64,000 nucleotides of DNA from an uncultured Oscillospiraceae bacterium (GCA_934466475.1 CAKSLI010000004.1:62001-126000), one strand, 5' to 3'; positions 1 to 8,833 are shown, counted from the first letter of the stretch. A program made the numbers and translations. Notes: a model not told the origin generated them from the letters alone.

Positions 1-239
1 AAAACATCTTTAAAAACGAGAAATTCTGGCTGGTAGCAGCAGGCGCAGCAGGCGTTATCGTCGGCAAGAAGGTACTTACCGCCAAGAAGACAAGACAGAT
101 CGCTGTAACAGGTCTTGCAAAGGGAATGAAGTTCACCAGCGACGCTAAGGCAGCGTTCCAGAGCATGAAGGACGAGGCTCAGGATCTTTGCTATGAGGCA
201 AAGGAGCAGGCAGGTCTTAACGAAGAAAGTGCAGACTAA
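1..239 (+). CDS. Small conserved protein upstream of P-type ATPase (DUF6110-like), 5' partial
   Basis: The reading frame is open from base 3 and ends at TAA 237-239; the start lies before the window. The visible 78 residues begin with a hydrophobic Ala/Gly-rich segment (FWLVAAGAAGVIVGKK) followed by a charged amphipathic region and an acidic end (NEESAD). This matches my recollection of the DUF6110 family, short proteins with one membrane-associated helix found next to metal ATPases. Its stop overlaps the ATPase start (TAATG), so the two are translationally coupled and probably act together. Function is unknown; a role in assembling or regulating the pump is inference. Confidence 0.7.
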   Translation, partial: NIFKNEKFWLVAAGAAGVIVGKKVLTAKKTRQIAVTGLAKGMKFTSDAKAAFQSMKDEAQDLCYEAKEQAGLNEESAD

Positions 240-2326
240 TGCGTTACAGGATCATATCGGATAACCCCGGACGAATCAGGATACGTTTCGGGGCGTATGC
301 TTTTGATAAAGAGCTCGAAAGCTGTATCCGGAAGTTAACCGAAGCTAACTCTTTTGTGCTTTCTGCCGAGGTACATTCTGCGAACGGCGGACTTCTGATC
401 TATTATAAGAAGTCCAGCCGCAGCGAGGTCATCAGCTTTATAGAAAGTCTTGATTTCCGCGGGCTCACTCCGATAGAAGAGGACAAGGCGACCCAGGAAA
501 TAGACGACAACTTCAAGCACGGGCTTACAAAGCTCGTTGTGGCGCATTATGTGAAGAAGCTGCTGCTTCCTGCGCCGATACGCGCGGCGCTGACTGTGTT
601 CAACAGTGCAAAGTACATATTAAAGGGACTTTTCGAGCTCGGTCAGGGCAGGCTCACGGTCGAGGTGCTGGACGCCGCTTCAATAACGGCATGTCTTGCG
701 CAGCGTAATTTCAAGACGGCTTCCACGATCATGCTGCTGCTTTCAGTATCCTCGCTTCTGGAGGACTACACCCATGCGCGCACCAGGGCTGTGCTTACGT
801 CCAGCCTTGCTGTAAAGGCGGACAGTGTATGGCTCGCAAACGGGGATGAGGACGTGCTCATTCCGATAGAGGAGCTTAAAATCGGCGACCTGATACGCGT
901 CAGAACGGGCAGCGTTATCCCTGTGGATGGTGAAATAACCGAGGGCGAGGCGTACATCAACGAATCTTCGATGACCGGCGAGCCTCTGGCTGTGATGAAG
1001 TCAGTGGACGCAACGGTATTTGCCGGAACAGTCGTTGAGGAGGGTTCCGTTGTCGTAAGGGTCAGGGCGGTAAGCTCAGACACCAAAATACAGAAGATCA
1101 TCGAACTGATCGACAGCTCCGAGAATCTGAAAGCGGGAATACAGAGCCGCGCCGAGCGGCTGGCGGACGGCATCGTTCCGTTCAGCTTCCTGGGATTCGG
1201 GCTGACGCTGCTGTTCACGGGAAATGTGACCAAGGCGGTTTCGCTGCTTATGGTGGATTATTCCTGCGCGATAAAGCTGTCGGCTCCTATCGCGGTTATC
1301 TCCGCGCTGCGTGAAGCGGCTGACCACAACATCACCGTAAAGGGCGGAAAGTATCTTGAAGCCTTTGCCGCCGCAGACACTATCGTGTTCGACAAAACGG
1401 GAACGCTCACAAATGCCGAGCCTGTGCTTGACAAGGTCATTCCTTTCGGGGAATATTCCGAGGAGGAGGTTCTCAGAACCGCCGCCTGTATCGAGGAGCA
1501 CTTCCCGCACAGCATGGCGAGGGCGATCGTCAAGGGTGCTGAAAAGCGCGGCGTAGTCCACGCTGAGGAGCACGCAGAGGTCAACTACATAGTGGCTCAC
1601 GGAATAGCGACAACACTCCGCGGAGAGCGCGCAGTGATCGGAAGCAGGCATTTTGTCTGCGACGACGAGGGCGTTTCGATCTCCGCAGAACAGCAGGCTC
1701 GCATTGACGAAAATTCCGGGGCTTCCTCCGTCATTTATCTGGCGGTGGGAGGAGAACTTGCGGGCGCGCTCTGCATAAACGACCCGCCCCGTGCGGAAGC
1801 GGCAGGCGCGGTTGAGCTGATGAAGAGATGCGGCATAGAAAATGTCGTAATGCTCACCGGCGACAGCAGCGCGGCGGCTGAGAAGATAGCGCAGCAGCTC
1901 GGCATAACCGAGGTGCACGCGCAGGTGCTCCCGGAGGACAAACACAGCCATATCGAGCAGCTCAAGGCGGCGGGACACCGCGTTATCATGGTCGGCGATG
2001 GAATAAATGACGCGCCGGCTCTGGCGGCTGCCGATGTTTCAGTGGCGATGAGCGACGCCTCCGACATCGCAAAGGAGACTGCTGATATCACGCTCAGGGG
2101 CGCAGAGCTTACGGAGCTTGCCGTCCTGAGAATGCTCAGCGAGCATCTCATGCAGAGGATAAATGCAAACTATCGGTTTATCCTAACGTTCAATACGGCG
2201 CTTATTGCGCTCGGATTCTTCGGCGTGATAACTCCTTCGTTGTCGGCGCTGCTGCACAACGGCTCTACTATTGCAATATGCCTGAAGAGTATGTCTCCGC
2301 TTCTAAAGGGCGGCGATACTTTATAA
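239..2326 (+). CDS. Heavy-metal (P1B-type) P-type ATPase
   Basis: A 695-residue membrane pump expected to export a transition metal with ATP. Visible landmarks are the actuator TGE (MTGEP), the phosphorylation site DKTGT with Asp385, and the hinge GDGINDAP followed by VSVAMSDASD. The membrane metal site normally reads CPC or a variant; here it is Ser342-Cys343-Ala344 (VDYSCAIKLSAP), so the proline is missing. The N-terminal 100 residues resemble an HMA fold but have no CxxC. Such SCA-type pumps are not the classical copper or zinc exporters, so I leave the metal open (manganese or iron are candidates by analogy). It starts on the stop of the preceding small gene. Confidence 0.9.
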   Translation: MRYRIISDNPGRIRIRFGAYAFDKELESCIRKLTEANSFVLSAEVHSANGGLLIYYKKSSRSEVISFIESLDFRGLTPIEEDKATQEIDDNFKHGLTKLVVAHYVKKLLLPAPIRAALTVFNSAKYILKGLFELGQGRLTVEVLDAASITACLAQRNFKTASTIMLLLSVSSLLEDYTHARTRAVLTSSLAVKADSVWLANGDEDVLIPIEELKIGDLIRVRTGSVIPVDGEITEGEAYINESSMTGEPLAVMKSVDATVFAGTVVEEGSVVVRVRAVSSDTKIQKIIELIDSSENLKAGIQSRAERLADGIVPFSFLGFGLTLLFTGNVTKAVSLLMVDYSCAIKLSAPIAVISALREAADHNITVKGGKYLEAFAAADTIVFDKTGTLTNAEPVLDKVIPFGEYSEEEVLRTAACIEEHFPHSMARAIVKGAEKRGVVHAEEHAEVNYIVAHGIATTLRGERAVIGSRHFVCDDEGVSISAEQQARIDENSGASSVIYLAVGGELAGALCINDPPRAEAAGAVELMKRCGIENVVMLTGDSSAAAEKIAQQLGITEVHAQVLPEDKHSHIEQLKAAGHRVIMVGDGINDAPALAAADVSVAMSDASDIAKETADITLRGAELTELAVLRMLSEHLMQRINANYRFILTFNTALIALGFFGVITPSLSALLHNGSTIAICLKSMSPLLKGGDTL

Positions 2327-2333
2327 TCACAAG

Positions 2334-2367
2334 CTCCCGGTCGGTTTTTAACGGCCGGGAGTTTTTT
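2334..2367 (+). terminator. Rho-independent terminator after the metal ATPase
   Basis: Stem CTCCCGG (2334-2340) pairs with CCGGGAG (2355-2361) and is followed by TTTTTT. It lies 8 bases after the ATPase stop. Confidence 0.9.
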
Positions 2368-2388
2368 GTTGAAATTTTTACGGAGGTA

Positions 2389-2417
2389 TTGACAAAATAA
2401 AATAACCGTGTTATAAT
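2389..2417 (+). promoter_or_regulatory. Promoter and probable operator of the TetR gene
   Basis: TTGACA at 2389-2394 and TATAAT at 2412-2417 are 17 bp apart. The region around the -10 carries a dyad, AAATAAC about 2398-2404 against GTTATTT about 2425-2431, which is placed where an autoregulating TetR protein would bind. Confidence 0.8.
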
Positions 2418-2447
2418 AACGTTGTTATTTTAAGAGAGGTACCGCGT

Positions 2448-3050
2448 ATGAGACAAGAAACCGCTGGTGTGACCGAGGCACTGCTTGAAAGCGCGAGGAG
2501 AGAGTTCCTGGAATACGGGTTCCACAATGCGAATCTCCGCAGGATATCCGCTGACAGCGGCGTGAGCACCAATTCTATCTACACAAGGTTCGGGGATAAA
2601 TCCGGGCTGTTTGGCGCATTGGTGAAGCCGGCGGCGGACGGGCTTATGGAGATTTACCTCGGCAGTATAAGCATGGCTTCCGAATGCGGGAGCGCCAGAA
2701 CCGCAATAGACATGGGCAGCGAGGGAACAGACATTGTGTTGAAATACATATATGACAATTTCGATGCATTTCGGCTTATTTTCTGTAAATCCGCCGGCAC
2801 GGAGTACGAGCACTATTTCGACAGGCTCGCCGAGATCGAGGAAAAGTACTACAAGTCTTTCGCAGAACAGTACGCCAGAAACGGACGCAGGCTCAGCGAT
2901 TTCTTCATCCATGTGGTGTGCCGTTCCGGGTGGCAGTATATCTACGAGGTGGTATCCCACGAGATCCCATACGAGGAAGCGCGGGATTTCATGAGGTGCA
3001 TACGGGAATTCAGCTTTGCAGGCTGGAACAAGGTTTTAGGTTCACTTTAA
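2448..3050 (+). CDS. TetR/AcrR family transcriptional regulator
   Basis: A 200-residue regulator. Residues about 8-55 form a TetR-type helix-turn-helix (ALLESARREFLEYGF, then RRISADSGVSTNSIYTRFGD). The C-terminal ligand domain is rich in aromatic and Cys residues and has no recognisable ligand signature. It has its own promoter with a dyad over the -10 box, which suggests autorepression. It lies directly upstream of the two ABC half-transporters and the methyltransferase, so it is the likely local regulator of that operon; the inducer is unknown. Confidence 0.9.
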   Translation: MRQETAGVTEALLESARREFLEYGFHNANLRRISADSGVSTNSIYTRFGDKSGLFGALVKPAADGLMEIYLGSISMASECGSARTAIDMGSEGTDIVLKYIYDNFDAFRLIFCKSAGTEYEHYFDRLAEIEEKYYKSFAEQYARNGRRLSDFFIHVVCRSGWQYIYEVVSHEIPYEEARDFMRCIREFSFAGWNKVLGSL

Positions 3051-3075
3051 AGCAGTGTTTTCACTGCTTTTTAAT
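3049..3075 (+). terminator. Terminator after TetR gene
   Basis: AAAGCAGTG and CACTGCTTT form a 9-bp stem with a TTTT loop and a following T-run (TTTTTAATT). It may be leaky, because no clear separate promoter is seen for the downstream ABC genes. Confidence 0.75.
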
Positions 3076-3084
3076 TGCATACAA

Positions 3085-3100
3085 GTTAGCTAAAGCTAAC
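3085..3100. promoter_or_regulatory. Perfect 16-bp palindrome, possible metalloregulator operator
   Basis: GTTAGCT-AA-AGCTAAC lies just upstream of the ribosome binding site of the first ABC gene. Its TTAG...CTAA core resembles DtxR/MntR-type boxes, and a similar palindrome covers the start site of the ZIP transporter gene at 8426-8443. Assignment to a metalloregulator is inference. Confidence 0.45.
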
Positions 3101-3121
3101 AAGAGATAAGGAGGTTTTGTT

Positions 3122-4906
3122 GTGAAACAAAAGAAAAGGAATTCATTTTCAGTGCTGATGCACTACGCGGGCGGACATAAGTATTTTACCTACGCTTCGC
3201 TTGTGCTGGCGGCGGTAAGCGCATGGATCGCGCTGATACCGTTCTACGACATCTGGCGCATAATAAAGGAAGTGCTGGAGGTGCGGCCGAATTACTCCGA
3301 GGCTGTTAATATCGGCAGATACGGCTGGGAGGCCGTCGGCTTTGCGCTGCTGGCGATGGTGTTCTACATAGCCGCGCTGATGTGCTCGCACAAATCGGCG
3401 TTCAGGGTGCAGGCGAATATGCGCATCAGCATGATGAAGCATATAATGAAGCTTCCGCTGGGCTATGTTGAAGCCGAGGGCACCGGAAAGATCCGCAAGA
3501 TAGTCACCGACTGCAGCTCGGCGACTGAAACGTTCCTGGCGCACAATCTCCCGGACAAGGCGGTATCGTATGCTACCCCTGTCGGGCTTCTTGTAATGAT
3601 GATGGTCTTCGACTGGCGGCTCGGGCTTATAAGCCTCATTCCGGCGGCAATAGCGTTCGTGCTCATGGGTACGCTTATGATGGGACCCAAAATGGCGGAG
3701 GATATGAAACAGTACCAGAATGCGCTGGAATCCATGTCCGCGGAGGCAGTCGAGTACGTCAGGGGAATCCCGGTGGTAAAGACCTTCGGTCAGACCGTAT
3801 TCACGTTCAAGCGCTTCAAGGCGGCTATCGACGAATACGAAAAGTGGACGCTCGGCTATACCAGGAACATGATGGCTCCTATGATAGGCTTCACTACGGC
3901 TGCAAACGGAATTTTTGCCGCGCTGATAATTGCGGCGTTTGCGTTTACAGGGCAGGGAGTCACCAACGATTTCATACTGAATCTGGTTTTCTATGTAATA
4001 ATCACGTCTGTGCTCACGGTGACGCTCATGAAGGTCGCGTATGCCGGCGAGTCGCAGATGATAGTTGACGACGCTCTTAACAGAGTGTATGAGATACTTG
4101 AGGCGGAGCAGCTCCCGGATTCCGAAAAGGACGCCGTACCGGCTGATTCCTCGATCACACTGGAGAACGTGGTATTCTCGTACAGAGGCTCCGAAAACAA
4201 CGCCATTGACGGTATCGACCTGTCCGTAAAGGCGGGAGAGCACATAGCACTGGTTGGACCCTCCGGCGGCGGAAAGACCACTCTCGCCTCGCTTATCGCG
4301 AGGTTCTGGGACGTAAAGGGCGGTTCAATAAGGATAGGCGGCGCGGATGTCCGGGGCATTCCGTCCGACAGGCTCATGCAGTATGTTTCGTATGTTTTCC
4401 AGGACAGCAAGCTCCTTAAAATGAGCATAATGGACAACGTGAGAATGGGCAGACCCGACGCCTCCGACGAGGAGGTAATGCAGGCGCTGAAGGACGCGCA
4501 GTGCATGGATATAATTGCGAAATTCCCGGACGGCGCGAATACCATGATAGGCTCAAAGGGAATATACGTTTCCGGCGGCGAGTGCCAGCGCCTTTCCATT
4601 GCGAGGGCGTTCCTGAAGAATGCGCCAGTGCTTATTCTTGACGAGGCTACGGCGTTTGCCGACCCGGACAACGAGCGGCTGGTTCAGCAGGCATTTGAGA
4701 AGCTCTCCAAGGACAAGACGGTAATAATGATCGCGCACAGACTGTCCACAGTCACCAACGCCGACTGCATCTACGTCCTTTCAGGCGGAAAGATAGCCGA
4801 GAGCGGTACGCATGACGACCTTATAGCTGAAAACGGAATTTACAGCCACATGTGGAACGAATATAACAGATCTGTCAGCTGGCAGGTCGGAAAGGCAGGC
4901 GTGTAA
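3122..4906 (+). CDS. ABC transporter half-molecule (permease + ATPase), YbtP-like
   Basis: A 594-residue protein with an N-terminal six-helix transmembrane domain (about residues 20-320) fused to a nucleotide-binding domain. Walker A GPSGGGKTT is at 379-387, the signature reads SGGEC near 484 instead of SGGQ, and Walker B ends in Asp507-Glu508. The sequence after Walker B, DEATAFADPDNE, is typical of the YbtP/YbtQ and IrtAB group, exporter-fold proteins that import ferric siderophores. Start is GTG 3122 behind AAGGAGGT. It is one base from the second half-transporter, so the two probably form a heterodimer. Siderophore or metal-complex uptake is the best guess; drug export is the alternative. 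Confidence 0.88.
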   Translation: MKQKKRNSFSVLMHYAGGHKYFTYASLVLAAVSAWIALIPFYDIWRIIKEVLEVRPNYSEAVNIGRYGWEAVGFALLAMVFYIAALMCSHKSAFRVQANMRISMMKHIMKLPLGYVEAEGTGKIRKIVTDCSSATETFLAHNLPDKAVSYATPVGLLVMMMVFDWRLGLISLIPAAIAFVLMGTLMMGPKMAEDMKQYQNALESMSAEAVEYVRGIPVVKTFGQTVFTFKRFKAAIDEYEKWTLGYTRNMMAPMIGFTTAANGIFAALIIAAFAFTGQGVTNDFILNLVFYVIITSVLTVTLMKVAYAGESQMIVDDALNRVYEILEAEQLPDSEKDAVPADSSITLENVVFSYRGSENNAIDGIDLSVKAGEHIALVGPSGGGKTTLASLIARFWDVKGGSIRIGGADVRGIPSDRLMQYVSYVFQDSKLLKMSIMDNVRMGRPDASDEEVMQALKDAQCMDIIAKFPDGANTMIGSKGIYVSGGECQRLSIARAFLKNAPVLILDEATAFADPDNERLVQQAFEKLSKDKTVIMIAHRLSTVTNADCIYVLSGGKIAESGTHDDLIAENGIYSHMWNEYNRSVSWQVGKAGV

Positions 4907-4907
4907 A

Positions 4908-6647
4908 ATGAAATTCACCGAGAAACTAAAGCATAAATACGCGCTTTCAGACAACGGCGCCCGGGCGATGATACGCGCATTCGGCGCGGTAACATTATCG
5001 AACATCGTCCTGATGATGCCGGTGGGACTGCTGTACATGCTTTGCTCATACCTGCTTGACGGCGACCTTCCGAGGGAGAAGCTGGGATTCTTCATTGCTG
5101 CGATAATCATAGCGCTTGCGCTTATAGCTGTCACAACGCTGTTACAGTACCGCGCAACGTTCCTGTCTACATATATTGAGAGCGGCGTAAGGCGCAGGAC
5201 CCTTGCGGAAAAGCTGAGAAAAATACCGCTTTCGTTCTTCGGAAAAAAGGACCTCGCGGATCTCACCAATACAATAATGAGCGACTGCGCGTCCATTGAG
5301 ACCGCCTCCTCGCATTTTGTGCCGGAGTTTGTCGGCGCGCTTATTTCCACGATGATCGTAGTTATCAGCCTGTTCTTCTTCAACAGGAAGATGGCTCTTG
5401 CAGCGGTATGGGTCATGCCGGTGGCGCTCGTCATCGTGCTCAGCTCCAAGAAGGTCATGAACAAGGTGCACGAAAAGACGATGCAGTATAAGCTCGACTG
5501 CCTTGACGGCATACAGGAGGGGCTTGAAACCCTCCGCGACCTGCGTTCCTACAACATGACCGACACCTATCAGGAGGGTCTCAACAGGAAGATAAAGGCG
5601 GTAGAGAAGCACTCCATTGTTGCAGAGTTTGCGAACGCCGCATTCGTGTGCTCCGCGCAGATGATACTGAAACTCGGCATGGGTACTGTCGCCGTGGTAG
5701 GAAGCGCGCTTCTGATAAAGAACGAGATAGACGTGCTGACATTCTTCATGTTCCTGCTGGTGGTTACGAGAATGTACGAGCCGCTCCAGATAGCGCTCCA
5801 GAATCTGTCGGCAATGATCAGCATTGAGGTAAACTGCAAGCGCATGGACGAGATACTCTCGCACGAGGAACAGACCGGCCGCGATACCCTGGACAACAAG
5901 GGCTACGATATCGCTTTCGACCACGTTGCATTCTCCTACAAGGACGGCGAGCAGGTGCTTTCCGACGTTAGCTTTACCGCAAGGCAGGGCGAGGTCACGG
6001 CGCTCATCGGACCCTCCGGCGGAGGAAAGACGACAGTTTCCAGGCTTGCCGCGAGATTCTGGGACAACGACAAGGGCAGCATTACAGTGGGCGGAATGAA
6101 TATTTCGGAAATAGACCCCGAAAAGCTGCTGTCCCTGTATTCGATAGTTTTCCAGGACGTTACGCTGTTCAACAACACGGTCATGGAGAATATCCGCATA
6201 GGCAGAAAGGACGCCCCTGATGAAGAGGTAATGGCGGCTGCAAGGCTGGCACACTGCGAGGATTTCGTTGAGAAAATGCCCGACAAGTGGAACAGCATGA
6301 TAGGCGAGAACGGCTCGGAGCTTTCCGGCGGCGAGCGTCAGCGTATTTCCATTGCAAGGGCGTTCCTGAAGGACGCGCCGATAATCCTCATGGACGAAGC
6401 AACGGCTTCGCTTGATGTCGATAACGAATCTCTTATCCAGGAGTCGCTGTCAAGGCTCATCAGGAACAAAACCGTGCTTATAATCGCGCACAGAATGAGA
6501 ACAGTGGACGGCGTTGATAAGATAGTCGTACTGAAAGACGGCAGGGTCGCAGAGTCCGGGACTCCCGCGGAGCTCAGGAAATCGGGCGGGATTTACAAGC
6601 ACATGGCGGATATGCAGCTGAGCTCAGAGCAGTGGAAATATCAGTAA
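4908..6647 (+). CDS. ABC transporter half-molecule (permease + ATPase), YbtQ-like
   Basis: A 579-residue partner of the preceding gene, separated by a single base. An N-terminal transmembrane domain of six helices covers about residues 20-300. The nucleotide-binding domain has Walker A GPSGGGKTT at 368-376, signature LSGGE at 472-476 and Walker B Asp496-Glu497. The LAARFWD sequence after Walker A is shared with YbtP/YbtQ-type transporters. Both ATPase sites keep the catalytic Glu, so a clearly degenerate site is not seen. Substrate is not readable from sequence; a siderophore or similar metallophore is favoured by family resemblance and by the nearby metalloregulator-like palindrome. Confidence 0.88.
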   Translation: MKFTEKLKHKYALSDNGARAMIRAFGAVTLSNIVLMMPVGLLYMLCSYLLDGDLPREKLGFFIAAIIIALALIAVTTLLQYRATFLSTYIESGVRRRTLAEKLRKIPLSFFGKKDLADLTNTIMSDCASIETASSHFVPEFVGALISTMIVVISLFFFNRKMALAAVWVMPVALVIVLSSKKVMNKVHEKTMQYKLDCLDGIQEGLETLRDLRSYNMTDTYQEGLNRKIKAVEKHSIVAEFANAAFVCSAQMILKLGMGTVAVVGSALLIKNEIDVLTFFMFLLVVTRMYEPLQIALQNLSAMISIEVNCKRMDEILSHEEQTGRDTLDNKGYDIAFDHVAFSYKDGEQVLSDVSFTARQGEVTALIGPSGGGKTTVSRLAARFWDNDKGSITVGGMNISEIDPEKLLSLYSIVFQDVTLFNNTVMENIRIGRKDAPDEEVMAAARLAHCEDFVEKMPDKWNSMIGENGSELSGGERQRISIARAFLKDAPIILMDEATASLDVDNESLIQESLSRLIRNKTVLIIAHRMRTVDGVDKIVVLKDGRVAESGTPAELRKSGGIYKHMADMQLSSEQWKYQ

Positions 6648-6662
6648 TTACGGAGGACAGAC

Positions 6663-7448
6663 ATGAGTGAAAAACCAACCCTTTCAGGGGTAACGGAGAC
6701 AATGCTCCAGACGATATACGCCAGGGCAAAGGAAACAAGGACCCGCGGTGCGATAAAGGACAACAAGGCGGTGGAAATAGTCGAAAAGCTGGAATATGAC
6801 TTCTCGCTTGCCGACAAGGACCTTGCAATGAGCAACGGAGTAATAGCCCGCACGATTGTGCTCGACCGCCTTGCAAAAAAATACCTTTCGGAGAATCCGG
6901 GCGCGGTAGTCGTGAATATCGCCTGCGGACTTGATACGCGCTGCTATCGCATGAAGGGCTTCTCGCACTGGTATAATCTCGACCTGCCGGAAACCATTGC
7001 CGTGCGGAGAAGCATACTTGAGCCGACCGAGAATATCACCCAGATAGCAATGTCAGCAATGGACGACTGGAGCGGCGAGATAAAGGAGACCGGAGCTCCG
7101 GCGCTGGTCATTATCGAGGGACTGACGATGTACCTTTCCGAAGCCGATGTGAAGCGTATCTTCGAGATAATTTCCGGCAAATTCCCGCGCGCCGAGGTGC
7201 TGGTTGAAATTATGAACCCAGCAGTGGTGAAGAGCTTCAAAGAAAAATCAATAGAGGGCAGCAAGGCAAAATTCACCTGGGGCGTCAAAAATGGCAGGGC
7301 TCTGGCGGAGCTGCTTCCGGATTTCAGCTTTTCAGAGGAACACAGCCTTACGGAGGGAATGGCGGAGTTCATTCCGATTTACAAGTTTCTGGGTAAGCTG
7401 CCGTTTGTGCGGAACATTTCGAATAAGATAATCGTACTTAATAAGTAA
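6663..7448 (+). CDS. Class I SAM methyltransferase, leucine carboxyl methyltransferase (LCMT/PPM) family
   Basis: A 261-residue enzyme expected to transfer a methyl group from SAM to a carboxylate. The SAM site is VVNIACGLDTRCYRM near residues 81-95, a spacing and wording typical of the LCMT (PF04072) fold, followed by IIEGLTMYLSE. It starts with ATG behind GGAGG, 15 bases after the second ABC gene, and completes a TetR-ABC-ABC-methyltransferase unit. In such units it could modify the transported small molecule. Substrate is unknown. Confidence 0.85.
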   Translation: MSEKPTLSGVTETMLQTIYARAKETRTRGAIKDNKAVEIVEKLEYDFSLADKDLAMSNGVIARTIVLDRLAKKYLSENPGAVVVNIACGLDTRCYRMKGFSHWYNLDLPETIAVRRSILEPTENITQIAMSAMDDWSGEIKETGAPALVIIEGLTMYLSEADVKRIFEIISGKFPRAEVLVEIMNPAVVKSFKEKSIEGSKAKFTWGVKNGRALAELLPDFSFSEEHSLTEGMAEFIPIYKFLGKLPFVRNISNKIIVLNK

Positions 7449-7455
7449 AGCTGTG

Positions 7456-7482
7456 GGGGCGCACGGAAACACCGTGTGCCCC
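7456..7482 (+). terminator. Stem-loop after methyltransferase gene
   Basis: GGGGCGCACGG and CCGTGTGCCCC pair (one G-U) around an AAACA loop. There is no T-run, so termination may instead use the neighbouring repeat hairpin. Confidence 0.55.
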
Positions 7483-7483
7483 T

Positions 7484-7589
7484 CAGACTGTTGATAAACC
7501 GTCATCTGCGTCGTCACTCCGCATGACGGCAGGCACAAAGCCTAGCCGTCATGCGGGTTCCTAGCATCTGACGATTTCTCAGCAGTCTG
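7484..7589. repeat. 106-bp hairpin repeat, copy 1
   Basis: Ends CAGACTG/CAGTCTG pair. An inner perfect stem CCGCATGACGG/CCGTCATGCGG carries AGGC-ACAAA-GCCT at its tip. The same layout with different but still pairing bases recurs at 24029-24134 and 29285-29387. It lies between convergent genes. Confidence 0.85.
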
Positions 7590-7627
7590 TGATTGATACT
7601 TTTTCGACAATCTGTGTTGCGCGGCTC

Positions 7628-8410
7628 TCAGCCGAGTGCTGTGTCAAGGCTCATCATTATGACGAAACCAGCAGCGTATGCAATGGTGCCTATGTTTGAA
7701 TGCGGCTCGCCTGACATTTCAGGTATGAGCTCCTCTACGACAACGTAGATCATTGCTCCTGCGGCGAAACTCAGCAGATACGGCAGCACCGGCACGACCA
7801 GACCGGAAAGCAGTACGGTGAGCACTGCGGCGGCAGGCTCCACGGCTCCGGAAAGGGTACCAAGAAGAAACGCCTTTCCCTTTTTCATGCCCGAAGAACG
7901 CAGCGGCATCGAGATTATCGCGCCCTCCGGAAAGTTCTGTATAGCTATGCCGAGCGAAAGAGCGAGGGCTCCCGCCGCCGCGATGTTGGCGCCTCCGCTT
8001 GCGAGCCCCGCGTAAACTACGCCTACCGCCATGCCTTCCGGGATATTATGGAGCGTTACCGCTAGCAGCAGCATGGTGTTCTTGCTGAGGGAGCTGCGGC
8101 TTCCCTCCGGCTTGTCTGAGTTCATGTGGAGATGAGGTATCACGCGGTCAAGCAGCAGAAGAAACAGTATCCCAAGGACAAATCCCGCTGCTGCCGGGAT
8201 AAACCCAAGCCTGCCCATTCCGGAGCACTGCTCCATTGCCGGCAGGAGCAGGCTCCACACGGATGCCGCCGTCATTACGCCCGCGGCGAATCCGGTGAGG
8301 CTCCTCTGTACAAGAAAATGCGGCTGCCTGCGCAGGAAAAATACGCAGGCAGAGCCTGCTGTTGTCCCGATAAACGGGATCAGGATTCCATATATTATTT
8401 GCGTCAGCAT
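7628..8410 (-). CDS. ZIP family divalent metal transporter
   Basis: A 260-residue inner-membrane transporter of the ZupT/GufA branch of the ZIP family, which moves zinc or another divalent metal into the cytoplasm. About eight transmembrane helices are visible. The metal-binding signatures of helices 4 and 5 are intact: HNIPEGMAVG near residues 121-130 and QNFPEGAIISMPLR near 157-171. The gene has its own promoter, and an 18-bp palindrome sits just downstream of the -10 box, so metal-dependent repression is likely. It converges on the methyltransferase operon. Confidence 0.92.
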   Translation of the reverse strand: MLTQIIYGILIPFIGTTAGSACVFFLRRQPHFLVQRSLTGFAAGVMTAASVWSLLLPAMEQCSGMGRLGFIPAAAGFVLGILFLLLLDRVIPHLHMNSDKPEGSRSSLSKNTMLLLAVTLHNIPEGMAVGVVYAGLASGGANIAAAGALALSLGIAIQNFPEGAIISMPLRSSGMKKGKAFLLGTLSGAVEPAAAVLTVLLSGLVVPVLPYLLSFAAGAMIYVVVEELIPEMSGEPHSNIGTIAYAAGFVIMMSLDTALG

Positions 8411-8425
8411 TATATTCCTCCTTAC

Positions 8426-8443
8426 AGTTAGTTCTAACTAACT
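8426..8443. promoter_or_regulatory. Palindromic operator of the ZIP gene
   Basis: AGTTAGTT-CT-AACTAACT (8-2-8, perfect arms) lies 2 bp downstream of the minus-strand -10 box and would cover the transcription start. Repression by a DtxR/MntR-like or Zur-like protein is inferred from position. Confidence 0.6.
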
Positions 8444-8445
8444 CA

Positions 8446-8474
8446 ATTATAGCATATATGCGTGGTTCTTGCAA
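8446..8474 (-). promoter_or_regulatory. Promoter of the ZIP gene
   Basis: On the minus strand TTGCAA (8474-8469) and TATAAT (8451-8446) are separated by 17 bp. Confidence 0.75.
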
Positions 8475-8600
8475 TAGCGCGTGATACGTTTCAGATAACT
8501 TTGTAAGTATTCACTAACTAGCGGGTGATCATCGTGTTTTTTTCGCTAAATTACACAAACATTCCCACAGATGATTGACAAAGCAAAAGGTTTGAGTTAT

Positions 8601-8830
8601 GGTCACCTCTAAAAACCTTGTTTGAGTGAAAATGTGTATAGCGCACCGACTGCTTCTTTCAACGAGCGAAATTTCTGATGCGACGGCGTCCATGCCGTCG
8701 CCCGGTTATTTCGCTTTGCAACATCGTGTTGCACCTCCTCGTAAGGCATACAGCCTTACTTCGTCGGCTTTCATCGCATTCGGCGCACTCTACCCATTTT
8801 CCCTTTTCAAACCGGTTTTTAGAGGTTCCC
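8601..8830. mobile_element. 230-bp MITE-like element, copy A
   Basis: Begins GGTCACCTCTAAAAACC and ends with the inverse GGTTTTTAGAGGTTCCC. The interior contains several nested hairpins (GCGACGGC/GCCGTCGC, GCAACA/TGTTGC, GTAAGGC/GCCTTAC). Copies of the same 230-bp length lie at 10672-10901 (inverted) and 52798-53027. No target duplication is evident at this copy. The short reading frame inside is not a gene. Confidence 0.85.
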
Positions 8831-8833
8831 TGA

